A DNA stretch of 44,246 bases from assembly GCF_000756305.1 (NCBI RefSeq), contig NZ_JRFE01000015.1, forward strand, positions 1 to 44,246, read 5' to 3'. Made by a program: the position numbers and the translations under genes. The notes beneath the pieces were generated by a model. It was given only the letters and a program-made list of their open reading frames with translations, was not told the DNA's origin and ran no database searches. Position 1 is the first letter of the stretch. Every line of letters starts with the position of its first letter. The stretch comes from Myxosarcina sp. GI1 (GTDB taxonomy: Bacteria > Cyanobacteriota > Cyanobacteriia > Cyanobacteriales > Xenococcaceae). Shown here one piece after another: positions 22,463-31,091 of this stretch.

Positions 22463-23290
22463 ATGCGGTATCGTACTATAATTGCTGCTTTTCTAGCAGT
22501 TTGTTTGGGTTTGCTTACAGCCTGTGGCGAAAACCCTAAAAATATTAACAGAAGCGAACTAACATACGATGACATTTTAAATACTGGAATTGCTAATACC
22601 TGTCTGCAACTGCCAGATAGCAGTCGCGGTTCGATCGCTATCGATCCAGATCGAACTTATACCTTACGCGATTTATGTTTAGAACCTAAAGAATATTTTG
22701 TTAAGGAAGAAGGAAACAGAAGACAAGAAGCCGGGTATATTCAAGGTAAGTTATTAACTAGATATACTTCTACTCTAGACCAGGTTCGCGGTACGGTTGA
22801 ATCGAACGAAGACGGAAGTTTGACTTTTACCGAACTTGACGGCATTGATTTCCAAGCTGCTACCGTTCAGCTTCCTGGAGGTGAAGAAGTACCTTTTCTG
22901 TTTACAATTAAAGAGCTAGTAGCTACTTCTAAATCTGGTTCTAGTTCGATCGACTCTTCTACTGATTTTGAAGGAGAATTTAGTGTTCCTTCCTATCGCG
23001 GTCAAGTTTTTCTCGATCCTAAAGGACGCAGTTTGGCTAGTGGTTATGATAATGCCGTAGCTCTACCTGCAAGAGCCGACGATGAAGAGTTTACTCGGGC
23101 TAACGTCAAAGAGTTTGTATCTCGTAAAGGTCGTATGTCTCTTAACGTTACCAAAGTAGATACCGAAACTGGTGAGATTGCTGGCGTTTTTGAAAGCGAG
23201 CAGCCTTCTGCTACCGACTTGGGTGCAGAAGAACCAGAAGAAGTTAAAGTTCGCGGTATTTTCTACGGAAGAGTCGAACCTAAAGTATAA
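22463..23290 (+). CDS. psbO: Photosystem II manganese-stabilising protein PsbO
   Basis: 275 residues from the ATG at 22463, which has an ACGAGG site upstream. The protein is the extrinsic 33-kDa subunit that stabilises the Mn4CaO5 cluster on the lumenal side of photosystem II. Typical blocks: LTYDDILNTGIANTCLQLP, YTLRDLCLEPKEYFVKEEG, FKEGELVA-like segment (FTIKELVATSKSG), DFEGEFSVPSYRGQVFLDPKGRSLASGYDNAVALPA, and the end VRGIFYGRVEPKV. The conserved Cys pair (NTC, DLC) forms the known disulfide. The leader contains LLTACGEN, a lipobox-like sequence, so lipid modification is possible. A strong terminator follows. Confidence 0.97.
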   Translation: MRYRTIIAAFLAVCLGLLTACGENPKNINRSELTYDDILNTGIANTCLQLPDSSRGSIAIDPDRTYTLRDLCLEPKEYFVKEEGNRRQEAGYIQGKLLTRYTSTLDQVRGTVESNEDGSLTFTELDGIDFQAATVQLPGGEEVPFLFTIKELVATSKSGSSSIDSSTDFEGEFSVPSYRGQVFLDPKGRSLASGYDNAVALPARADDEEFTRANVKEFVSRKGRMSLNVTKVDTETGEIAGVFESEQPSATDLGAEEPEEVKVRGIFYGRVEPKV

Positions 23291-23351
23291 TCGTTTGACT
23301 ATTACAGAACTAAGATTTTTAAATAAGCTTTAACTTATATAGTCATGTGTC

Positions 23352-23384
23352 AACCGCAACTGGCGATCGCCAGTTGCGGTTTTT
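23352..23384 (+). terminator. Strong terminator of psbO with HIP1 at its apex
   Basis: A perfect 30-base palindrome (23352-23381) with arms starting AACCGCAACTG, centred on GCGATCGC (23363-23370), then runs into TTTT. No other explanation than a terminator is needed for psbO. Confidence 0.88.
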
Positions 23385-23403
23385 AATAGAAAACCGTTAC
23401 TAA

Positions 23404-23440
23404 TAAAAAATACGGTCATTTTCTAATAAAACAACCGTAT
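23404..23440 (-). terminator. Terminator of the ctaCDE operon
   Basis: On the minus strand ATACGGT (from 23440) pairs with ACCGTAT (to 23410) around a 17-base loop, followed by a run of T (the complement of AAAAAA at 23404-23409). It lies 30 bases after the ctaE stop. Confidence 0.72.
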
Positions 23441-23469
23441 CGAAATACTATACGTAAATATTTATCTGT

Positions 23470-24090
23470 TTAGTTAATTAAATATACCAACACAAACAGT
23501 ACCAACCAAATTACATCAACAAAGTGCCAGTAAATCTCAGCGGCTTCTACACCAAAATGATCGCTACTAGAATAGTGACCTTCTTGGCGCGATCGCCACA
23601 GCACGGATAAGATTAACAATACCCCTACCGTAACGTGCAGACCGTGAAATCCAGTTAACACATAAAAACAACTGGCAAATAGGTTGGTTGTCAAGCCAAA
23701 CTCAGCATTGAAGTATTCAAAAGCTTGTCCCCCCAAAAAAATAGCACCCATTAACGCCGTTAGTCCGAACCACACCTGTAAACCTTTAACATCATTATTT
23801 TTAAGTGCGGTTTGTCCTCGGTGCATTACAAAACTACTAGCTACCAGAATTGAAGTATTAATAATTGGTACTAAAAGTTCCAACTCGGGCATTCCTTCTG
23901 GAGGCCAGACGGGCATCGTAGCGCGATAAATTAATAGCGCAGCGAAAAAGCCGAGAAAAGTCATGCTGTCGGATACCAAAAAAACATAAATACCAAACAT
24001 TCTATGGTCTGGATGTCCGTGATGACCCGCTGCTTCCTGATGAGAATCGATCGCGATTTGAGATTGATTGTCTAAAGCTGAACCTTGCAT
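23470..24090 (-). CDS. ctaE: Cytochrome c oxidase subunit III
   Basis: 206 residues with five membrane spans, the short form usual in cyanobacteria. It lacks metal centres and stabilises subunit I. Signatures: HPDHRMFGIYVFLVSDSMTFLGFFAALL, RGQTALKNND, FVLTGFHGLHVTVGVLLI (helix with His) and EAAEIYWHFVDVIWLVLFVLVYL at the C-terminus. Last gene of the ctaC-ctaD-ctaE operon, 74 bases after ctaD. Confidence 0.96.
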   Translation of the reverse strand: MQGSALDNQSQIAIDSHQEAAGHHGHPDHRMFGIYVFLVSDSMTFLGFFAALLIYRATMPVWPPEGMPELELLVPIINTSILVASSFVMHRGQTALKNNDVKGLQVWFGLTALMGAIFLGGQAFEYFNAEFGLTTNLFASCFYVLTGFHGLHVTVGVLLILSVLWRSRQEGHYSSSDHFGVEAAEIYWHFVDVIWLVLFVLVYLIN

Positions 24091-24164
24091 AAAAACTATT
24101 GCTAATTAACTATAGAAATTTTTTGTAGGGACACTTTATTTGTAATTAGTCGTCCCTACCAAAT

Positions 24165-25847
24165 TTACTGCCCTTCGGAACTTACTGCTGCTAGCATCTC
24201 GTCTAAATCTTCGTCACCGTCGATACTTTCTTCATCGATACCATATTCATAAGGTCCAGCCCACAATACTGGTTCTTCTTCAAAGTTTTCGATGATTGGA
24301 GGAGAACTGGTTTGCCATTCTAAAGTTAAGGCACGCCAGGGATTGCGGCTAGCTTTTTTGCCTTTAAGCAAACTCCAAACTACGTTAATAATAAAAGGAA
24401 AAGTAGAAAGAGCCAAAATATACGAGCCAATAGTACAAACCATGTTTAAAGTTTGGAACTGGGGATCGTAAAGGGCAATACGGCGGTTCATTCCCTGCAA
24501 GCCCAACTGGTGCATGGGTAAAAAGGTAATATTAAAACCAATAAAAGTCATCGCAAAATGAAGACGACCCCAGGTTTCATTGACCATACGTCCAGTCATC
24601 TTGGGAAACCAGTGATATACTGCGGCAAATAAGCCAAATACCGAACCACCAAACAAAACATAGTGGAAGTGAGCGACGATAAAGTAAGTATCGTGGACGT
24701 GAATATCAAACGGTACCGAAGCTACCATTACGCCACTTAAGCCCCCGATGAGGAAAGAAGAAAGAAAACCGACACCAAATAGCAAGGCACTGTTAAGGTC
24801 GAGTTTGCCGCCCCAGAGAGTAGCACACCAGCTAAATACTTTGATCCCAGTCGGTACGGCAATAATCATCGTGGTTGCCATAAAAAACATCCGCAGCCAG
24901 CCAGGAGTACCGCTAGAAAACATGTGATGCGCCCAGACAATTAAGCCCAGAAAACTGATTGCCAAACTCGAATAGGCGATCGCTCTATAGCCAAAAATCG
25001 GTTTGCGAGCGTGGACGGGTAATACTTCAGAAATTACGCCGAAAAAGGGCAAAATCATAATGTATACCGCCGGGTGGGAATAGAACCAGAACATATGCTG
25101 GTAGACAATGGGATCGCCTCCTCCCGAAGGGTTAAAGAATGCCGTTCCTGCAATCAGATCGAAAGAAAGCAAGATTAAAGCGGCTGCCAAAACGGGGGTA
25201 CCGAGCAAGATCAACCCCGAAGTAGCCAACATCGACCAACAAAACAGAGGCATACTGTGGATATCCATTTCGGGCATCCGCATCAGCAAAATGGTAGTCA
25301 AAAAGTTTATCGCCCCAAAAATTGAGGATGCTCCCAGAAGTAAAAGACTTAGTATCCAAATTTCTTCTCCCGATTTACCGCTAACTAAGCTCAAGGGCGG
25401 ATAAGAAGTCCAGCCCGCTTGCGGTGCGCCGTTATAGAAACTACTCATTAAGAGAATTCCAGCAGGAGGAATCATCCAAAATGCCACGGCATTGAGACGG
25501 GGAAATGCCATGTCTTCTGCCCCAATCATCAAGGGGATTAGGTAGTTGGCAAAACCTGCCCCTGCAGGAATGATCCATAGAAATAGCATAATCGTTCCGT
25601 GCATGGTCAAAAGCTGATTGTAAAACTCAGGCTGCACGAAATCGGGATCGGGGGTAGAAAGTTCGGTACGCATTACTTCAGCTAACGCGCCACCGATGAA
25701 GTAGAAGAAAAAAGCGGTAACTAAATATTGAATGCCAATTACTTTGTGATCGGTGCTAAAGCCAAAGTAATCTTGCCATTTTCTTTGAGGATGGACGCTT
25801 TGTCCATTCTCGGTTGCAGTGGTATTTGCTTCTGCTGTGGTACTCAT
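24165..25847 (-). CDS. ctaD: Cytochrome c oxidase subunit I
   Basis: 560 residues with twelve spans. It holds haem a, haem a3 and CuB and reduces O2 to water while pumping protons. Signatures: [24 protein letters not shown] (haem a His), [22 protein letters not shown] (CuB His with cross-linked Tyr), WAHHMFSSG (two CuB His) and [17 protein letters not shown] (haem a3 and haem a His). The C-terminal tail is acidic ([14 protein letters not shown]). It follows ctaC after 32 bases. Confidence 0.98.
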   Translation of the reverse strand: MSTTAEANTTATENGQSVHPQRKWQDYFGFSTDHKVIGIQYLVTAFFFYFIGGALAEVMRTELSTPDPDFVQPEFYNQLLTMHGTIMLFLWIIPAGAGFANYLIPLMIGAEDMAFPRLNAVAFWMIPPAGILLMSSFYNGAPQAGWTSYPPLSLVSGKSGEEIWILSLLLLGASSIFGAINFLTTILLMRMPEMDIHSMPLFCWSMLATSGLILLGTPVLAAALILLSFDLIAGTAFFNPSGGGDPIVYQHMFWFYSHPAVYIMILPFFGVISEVLPVHARKPIFGYRAIAYSSLAISFLGLIVWAHHMFSSGTPGWLRMFFMATTMIIAVPTGIKVFSWCATLWGGKLDLNSALLFGVGFLSSFLIGGLSGVMVASVPFDIHVHDTYFIVAHFHYVLFGGSVFGLFAAVYHWFPKMTGRMVNETWGRLHFAMTFIGFNITFLPMHQLGLQGMNRRIALYDPQFQTLNMVCTIGSYILALSTFPFIINVVWSLLKGKKASRNPWRALTLEWQTSSPPIIENFEEEPVLWAGPYEYGIDEESIDGDEDLDEMLAAVSSEGQ

Positions 25848-25879
25848 ATAATTTTTTAATCTCGTTGCGTTCGGAGGAA

Positions 25880-26836
25880 TTATCTTAATTGAGCTAGTGT
25901 ATCTACCGCCACACCAACTTCAGTAGCGTAGCGAGTTAAAAACTCTTCATCAGATTGCTGGCTGGGGTTAACCGCTAAAGATTTTTCGTCATCGTTGGCT
26001 GCATAAGTATTTTGCTGAACCCATTCTTGGTATTCTGCTTCGGTTTCAACATATAGCTGGGTTTTCATCCCACCATGATATGCCCCGCACAGTTCGGCAC
26101 AGACAATAGGGTATTTGCCCACTTTACTGGGAGTAAAAATTAATTTAGTTTCTCTACCAGGAATTACATCTTGCTTGATCCGAAATTCTGGGAGCCAAAA
26201 AGCATGAATAACGTCACCAGCAGTCATATTCAATTCTATGGGTCGATCTACAGGAACGTGCATCTCTCCCGAAACTACGCCACTATCTCCATAAGTAAAA
26301 ATCCAAGCGTACTGGATACCATTAACGTTGATTTGTAAAGGTGTTCCCTCTTGAGGACTATCGGGAGTTGCGCCCAAACCCAAAGCGATATCTTTGTCGG
26401 GGTTTAACGCAACTAACTGCTGATGGTGTCCGTGACTATGAGCGAGCTTTTGCGGTCCTGGATCGTTAGCAACCATAGGATCTAGCCCACCCATAGTATT
26501 GTAAACTTCAAAGCTATAGATAGATAAGATTAATACAATAACTGTAGGGATAGCGGTCCAGAGTATTTCTAAAGGAACGTTGCCTTCTATAGACGGTCCG
26601 TCGGTTGTATCTCCTTTACGCTTGCGAAACTTAACAAGTGAGTAAACTAATACTCCTTCTACTAGTAAAAATAAACCCGTGGCAATGGTCATCATTAAAT
26701 TGAAGAGTCCGTCTACATCGTCTGCCTCCGCAGAAGCAGCAATAGGCAGCAGTCCGTGGTTTTGACCATACCACAAACTAATTAGGGTCATAGCGATCCC
26801 TGCTATGAGGGTAATGATATTGCTAGGAATATTCAC
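25880..26836 (-). CDS. ctaC: Cytochrome c oxidase subunit II
   Basis: 318 residues. Two N-terminal spans (about 7-23 and 46-68) anchor a periplasmic or lumenal cupredoxin domain. The CuA ligands are complete: His in VIHAFWLPEFRIKQDVIPG, then CAELCGAYHGGM with Cys, Glu, Cys, His, Met. An insertion between the span and the domain contains SHGHHQQ. It accepts electrons from cytochrome c6 or plastocyanin, both encoded about 3 kb away. First gene of the operon; 488 bases separate it from the divergent ctaA. Confidence 0.97.
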   Translation of the reverse strand: MNIPSNIITLIAGIAMTLISLWYGQNHGLLPIAASAEADDVDGLFNLMMTIATGLFLLVEGVLVYSLVKFRKRKGDTTDGPSIEGNVPLEILWTAIPTVIVLILSIYSFEVYNTMGGLDPMVANDPGPQKLAHSHGHHQQLVALNPDKDIALGLGATPDSPQEGTPLQINVNGIQYAWIFTYGDSGVVSGEMHVPVDRPIELNMTAGDVIHAFWLPEFRIKQDVIPGRETKLIFTPSKVGKYPIVCAELCGAYHGGMKTQLYVETEAEYQEWVQQNTYAANDDEKSLAVNPSQQSDEEFLTRYATEVGVAVDTLAQLR

Positions 26837-27324
26837 TGTTATTGATGGTTGGTAGTTTTTATCGATCCTAAAACGCGATCGCGTTATTTGTAATACTTTA
26901 CAGCCGCTCTTTAAGTAACAACTGTAGTTTCAAATGCGATCTTCTGCTAAAGAATAGCTTCAACAGTGTACTAGGGTTTTTTCTACTTACTAGGTTAAAC
27001 AAATTACAAATAGATAGGCAAATCACCCAAGTAAATAAAAATTTCTAATGTCGGGCGTAGAATTTCAGACTCGCTCGATTAATTAGTATTAGTAGCGCGA
27101 TGCTCTCTACAACTTGCCGAAACTTAACTTTCTTTTATACAGTGTTAAATTTTATTAAGGGATTTTTAAATCAATCTGAAGAATACTGCAAAGGAGCAAA
27201 CTCTTAGAAAAACGTCGCTACAGTGATAGATAGGTTAATAAAAAGTTCTGCAATCTCGTTAGAATTTGACTCAACGGAGCGATCGCTCCGCTCCAATCGA
27301 TAAAAGTTTATCTATCTATGTACC
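26837..27324. promoter_or_regulatory. Divergent control region between ctaC and ctaA
   Basis: 488 bases without a gene. It must hold the promoters for both the ctaCDE operon (minus) and ctaA (plus). Visible elements: HIP1 at 26876-26883 (GCGATCGC) and a 14-bp palindrome GGAGCGATCGCTCC at 27276-27289 that lies 35 bases before the ctaA start, close to a TTGACT at 27266. No clear terminator or small ORF was seen. Confidence 0.5.
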
Positions 27325-28266
27325 ATGACCGAATCAGTTTTCAAACCACAGATTCATCAACAGCAAGAAGCTAGAGACACATTTTCACCTGTAGTATTAA
27401 TTCGTCGCCTGGTTTGGAAAATGGCGTTTGCCACTCTATTATTAATGGCGGTTGGCAGTGCCACAAGAGTGATGAATGCAGGTTTAGCCTGCCCAGATTG
27501 GCCGCTGTGTTACGGTCAACTCATACCGACCCAACAAATGAATCTTCAAGTGTTTTTAGAGTGGTTTCATCGTTTGGATGCGGCTTTGATTGGGATTAGT
27601 GCGATCGCTTTTGTGGGTTTATCCTGTTGGTATCGAAAAGTTTTGCCAAATTGGTTGCCAGGAGCGGCAATTTTTGCCTTATTCCTCATTGTTTTTCAAG
27701 GAGTCTTGGGAGGACTAACGGTAACTCAACTATTGCGCTTCGATATTGTTACTGCCCATTTAGGTATGGCACTGCTATTTTTTAGCACTCTAGTAATTAT
27801 TGCTACTGCCCTGATACCTCACAAAGGAACCCAGGCAGCAGGCAAATTAAGCTGGATTGGTTTGACAGCAGCAATTTTAGTTTATTTACAAAGTATTCTA
27901 GGTGGTTTAGTAGCTTCTCGTTGGGCTTTGCATCAGTGTTTTGCTGGTTTTCAGCTTTGTAACGTCATGAACGGTCATATTTTAGGCGTATTACCACCTA
28001 CAGCAGCAACAATAGCTTTAGTTTGGTTCGCCTGGCGGACACCAGGATTGCACGCTACCTTAAGAAAGTTGGCTAATGCTGCTGCGGCATTAGTGACATT
28101 GCAAATTCTTCTCGGTATTGCTACATTTAAGCTTCATTTACAAGTAGAACCGCTAACCGTGACCCATCAAGCTGTAGGAGCCAGCTTACTAGGTGTATGT
28201 ATTGCTTTTACCGTTTTATCACTGCGCGATCGCACCAGACAAACCGCTTCATCAATGAACAATTAG
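27325..28266 (+). CDS. ctaA: Haem A synthase
   Basis: 313 residues, eight membrane spans in two parallel four-helix halves. It converts haem O to haem A for the oxidase. The family blocks are present: VGSATRVMNAGLACPDWPLCYGQLIP (Cys pair of the first loop), FLEWFHRLDAALIG (His), VTAHLGMALLFF, LGGLVASRWALHQCFAGFQLC (second Cys pair) and VTHQAVGASLLG. It is followed by ctaB on the same strand, which supplies haem O. The last codons and the stop lie in a heptamer repeat. Confidence 0.95.
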   Translation: MTESVFKPQIHQQQEARDTFSPVVLIRRLVWKMAFATLLLMAVGSATRVMNAGLACPDWPLCYGQLIPTQQMNLQVFLEWFHRLDAALIGISAIAFVGLSCWYRKVLPNWLPGAAIFALFLIVFQGVLGGLTVTQLLRFDIVTAHLGMALLFFSTLVIIATALIPHKGTQAAGKLSWIGLTAAILVYLQSILGGLVASRWALHQCFAGFQLCNVMNGHILGVLPPTAATIALVWFAWRTPGLHATLRKLANAAAALVTLQILLGIATFKLHLQVEPLTVTHQAVGASLLGVCIAFTVLSLRDRTRQTASSMNN

Positions 28267-28370
28267 CAATGAGCAATAAGCAATTACCTCTCCTTAAACA
28301 ACGAACGACGATCGGTTTGAGGATAGTAAATGAAAAATTGTTCATTGCAGTTCTGTTCATTGCTCATTGA
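28252..28370. repeat. Opposed heptamer arrays between ctaA and ctaB
   Basis: Four 7-base units (TGAACAA, TTAGCAA, TGAGCAA, TAAGCAA) run from 28256 to 28283 and include the ctaA stop codon. The complement of the same units (TTGTTCA, TTGCTCA and relatives) occurs at 28338-28370. The two arms can pair over about 50 bases of loop, so the region could fold as an mRNA hairpin between ctaA and ctaB. Confidence 0.7.
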
Positions 28371-28444
28371 TAAAATAGCAACACTTTTCGCTTTTTCTCA
28401 CTTAACACAATCCACAATCAAAGTATATTAGGAACACAATCGTT

Positions 28445-29356
28445 ATGCTCGGGACAGGTATCGTCCGCAATCAAAATTGGCTTCAAGTTGTCAACAGCTA
28501 CTATCAATTGACCAAACCGCGTATCATTCCCTTACTGCTAATTACGACCGCAGCCTCGATGTGGATCGCTTCGGCAGGAAGAGTAGACCCGATTTTGTTG
28601 TTAGTTACTCTTATAGGGGGAACTCTCGCCGCCGCTTCGGCGCAGGTACTCAACTGTATTTACGACCGCGACATCGACTACACGATGACCAGGACTCGCA
28701 AACGTCCCATTCCTTCTGGGAGAGTCCAGCCTTTACATGCTTTGATTTTTGCCTTAGTTTTGGGAACTTTGTCCTTCGTACTGCTGGCATTTTGGGCTAA
28801 CTTGCTGGCAGCTTTATTAGCTATGTCTGGCATTGTAGTTTATATGCTGATTTATACACACTGGTTAAAACGCCATACAACTCAAAACATAGTTATTGGT
28901 GGTGCGGCAGGTTCGATTCCGCCTTTGGTAGGTTGGGCGGCAGTTACAGGAGAGATCGGCTTGACTCCCTTGCTACTATTTGCAGTTATTTTTCTTTGGA
29001 CTCCTCCCCATTTCTGGGCTTTAGCATTGATGATTAAAGATGACTATGCAGAAGTAGAAGTCCCTATGCTGCCAGTAGTAAAAGGAGAAATAGTTACGGC
29101 AAACCAAATCTGGTTCTATACTTTGCTGGTAGTTCCCTTTACTTTTTTATTCGTCTATCCCCTGCATCAGTTAGGAGTAGTTTATGGGGCGATCTCGCTT
29201 TATTTAGGATATGTCTTTATTCGCAAAGCTTGGCAACTCAAACAACTACCGCAAGATAAACAACTGGCTCGTTCTCTGTTTAAATACTCAATTTTCTATA
29301 TGATGTTGCTATGTACGGGAATGGTTGCCGATCGCTTACTATACGTAGTTTGGTAG
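28445..29356 (+). CDS. ctaB: Protoheme IX farnesyltransferase (haem O synthase)
   Basis: 303 residues with about nine spans. It attaches a farnesyl group to haem B to give haem O. Signatures: [45 protein letters not shown] (first Asp-rich prenyl-diphosphate site), [35 protein letters not shown] and [28 protein letters not shown] (second acidic site). It is ordered after ctaA, so haem A biosynthesis is complete here. A strong terminator follows about 90 bases after the stop. Confidence 0.97.
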   Translation: MLGTGIVRNQNWLQVVNSYYQLTKPRIIPLLLITTAASMWIASAGRVDPILLLVTLIGGTLAAASAQVLNCIYDRDIDYTMTRTRKRPIPSGRVQPLHALIFALVLGTLSFVLLAFWANLLAALLAMSGIVVYMLIYTHWLKRHTTQNIVIGGAAGSIPPLVGWAAVTGEIGLTPLLLFAVIFLWTPPHFWALALMIKDDYAEVEVPMLPVVKGEIVTANQIWFYTLLVVPFTFLFVYPLHQLGVVYGAISLYLGYVFIRKAWQLKQLPQDKQLARSLFKYSIFYMMLLCTGMVADRLLYVVW

Positions 29357-29445
29357 CTAAAATTAAAATCGATAAAACGCCACTAAATATAACTAACTGG
29401 TTATGGCTAAATGGTACAAACTATTTGGCGTAAAAATATAAATAT

Positions 29446-29497
29446 AAAAGGGAAGTAAAGTCTATATAGAGCTACCGACATTACTTCCCTTTTTAGT
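29446..29497 (+). terminator. Terminator after ctaB
   Basis: AAAAGGGAAGTAA (29446-29458) pairs exactly with TTACTTCCCTTTT (29481-29493), ending in a T run. The stem has 13 pairs. With its flanking A and T runs it could also stop minus-strand transcription from petE. Confidence 0.85.
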
Positions 29498-29585
29498 CTA
29501 AAAAATAATTAATTGCGGCAGTTGCAGCATTTCTCGTACCATACAGCAAACCGCCGCTAAATCAATTCAAAAATAGCTTCTCATT

Positions 29586-29945
29586 CTATTGAACGATAAC
29601 TTTACCTACCATTCCAGCACCACGATGGGGTTCGCAGTAATAAGAATATTCTCCAGCTTCTTTGAAAGTGGTTTCAAAAGAATCTCCAGGAGAAAATGCT
29701 AGCTGTTTGTGAGATTTTACTTGATCGTCAGAAAAAACAACGTTATGAGGAGCCATTTTGTTGTTGACCCACTTAACAGTGTCACCTTCACTAACAGTTA
29801 CTGTTTCAGGTTGAAATTTTAACTGACCCGTATCGGTACCCATTTTAACTTCATGAGTGTCTGCCGCTGCGGGGTTGACGTTAAAGCAAAAACTAGCGAT
29901 CGCTATGACAACGATGGACAATATTAAACTTAGTTTCTTAGTCAT
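29586..29945 (-). CDS. petE: Plastocyanin
   Basis: 119 residues. A signal peptide ([24 protein letters not shown]) precedes the mature cupredoxin, beginning [21 protein letters not shown]. Copper ligands are complete: His in APHNVVF, and Cys, His, Met in [17 protein letters not shown]. It carries electrons from cytochrome b6f to photosystem I or to the oxidase in the thylakoid lumen. It is divergent from petJ (cytochrome c6), its functional substitute, over a 250-base spacer. Confidence 0.97.
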   Translation of the reverse strand: MTKKLSLILSIVVIAIASFCFNVNPAAADTHEVKMGTDTGQLKFQPETVTVSEGDTVKWVNNKMAPHNVVFSDDQVKSHKQLAFSPGDSFETTFKEAGEYSYYCEPHRGAGMVGKVIVQ

Positions 29946-30102
29946 TTGTGCTTGAATCTCTACAATCTATATCAGTTTTTTTACTTGATGTTCTAATAAT
30001 TTAAGAACAAAAGCAGTACAAAACTAATTACTACTTTTTTTAAATGGGCTTTCGCTATCGACGTTAGCCCTATAAATAATACTACTACAGAAGTTTGACC
30101 TA

Positions 30103-30119
30103 TTGTCAAACTTTGACAA
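30103..30119. promoter_or_regulatory. Palindromic candidate operator between petE and petJ
   Basis: TTGTCAAACTTTGACAA is a perfect 8-1-8 palindrome. Extra TTTGACC half-sites lie at about 30094 and 30126. The position, in the shared spacer of two genes that are oppositely regulated by copper in many cyanobacteria, makes it a candidate for the copper-responsive repressor site; which regulator binds is unknown. Confidence 0.55.
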
Positions 30120-30195
30120 CTCGTCTTTTGACCTCACCTTCGATCTTTTATAAGAATGTAGAGTCGATCGGCTTAAAAAATTATGAGGAGAAAAG

Positions 30196-30531
30196 ATGTT
30201 GCGTAAACTAATATCATTAGCTGCCGTATTGCTAATAACTGCTGTATTTACATTTGCTACTCCCGCTTTAGCAGGTGATGCTGCTAATGGTGCCAAAGTA
30301 TTTAGTGCTAACTGCGCGGCGTGTCATGCTGGCGGTAAAAATGCCATTCAAGGAAATAAAACCTTGCAAAAAGATGCTTTAGAAAAATATGGCATGGACT
30401 CTTTAGAAGCTATTACCAACCAGATTTACAACGGTAAAAATGCTATGCCAGCTTTTAAAGGGCGTTTAAAAGACCAGCAAATAGAAGATGTAGCTACTTA
30501 CGTCCTTTCGCAAGCTGAAAAGGGTTGGTAA
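30196..30531 (+). CDS. petJ: Cytochrome c6 (c553)
   Basis: 111 residues, with signal peptide ([22 protein letters not shown]) and a mature c-type domain starting [23 protein letters not shown] (haem-binding CAACH). The axial Met lies in [13 protein letters not shown], and the C-terminal helix is [10 protein letters not shown]. It replaces plastocyanin when copper is scarce. A purine-rich site (GAGGAGA) precedes the ATG. A terminator lies about 40 bases downstream. Confidence 0.97.
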   Translation: MLRKLISLAAVLLITAVFTFATPALAGDAANGAKVFSANCAACHAGGKNAIQGNKTLQKDALEKYGMDSLEAITNQIYNGKNAMPAFKGRLKDQQIEDVATYVLSQAEKGW

Positions 30532-30572
30532 AATTCACCCTCACTCTCAAATTTCCAAAAATTGTTTGTTAA

Positions 30573-30608
30573 CCCCTAACTTCTATCTTGTAGTTGGGGG
30601 ATTATATT
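30573..30608 (+). terminator. Probable terminator of petJ
   Basis: CCCCTAACT (30573-30581) pairs with AGTTGGGG (30592-30599), one bulge, followed by an AT-rich tract with T runs. Confidence 0.6.
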
Positions 30609-30662
30609 TTTACTGTGAAACAATAAAAATATAACAATACTGTTTGATTAGAGGCAAACCAG

Positions 30663-30887
30663 ATGGATAGAGGCAAACTACTAGCGATTATTACGGGGGC
30701 AATTTCAATTTTGATTGCAGTTGCTTACTTAATCGTGGTTCAATTACTAGATTTTCGCGGTGAGATGATTCCCGCACCAGTGAGTTATAAACTGCCCTTT
30801 ACCGAACGGACTGCAAAGCTTACAACTAAGCAAACACCAGCTATTCGACTAGCCGATGTCGAAGAAGATGAACTTATAATTATTTAA
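30663..30887 (+). CDS. Small single-span membrane protein, unknown
   Basis: 74 residues. One hydrophobic span at about 8-28 (AIITGAISILIAVAYLIVVQLL) is followed by DFRGEMIPAPVS and a polar tail ending DVEEDELIII. The DFRGEM segment next to the membrane and the shortness are like small conserved cyanobacterial membrane proteins, but I cannot name a family. It follows petJ by 131 bases behind a terminator, so it probably has its own promoter. Confidence 0.65.
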   Translation: MDRGKLLAIITGAISILIAVAYLIVVQLLDFRGEMIPAPVSYKLPFTERTAKLTTKQTPAIRLADVEEDELIII

Positions 30888-31091
30888 GTATATTTGGGTG
30901 ATTATACTAGCTGTTCGATCGCATAGTTGAGTTGAATTTCTGAGTAATTACTATGGCAACAACCCAAAGTTCGAGTTTATTTTGTATGAGTTAGAGAAGA
31001 TCCGTGTAAACGCACGGAATTTCTTTTGACTTTGTGAATTTTCATAATTGTGACTCAGTAAATAACTTTGGATGTCAAACGCCGATTGGTA

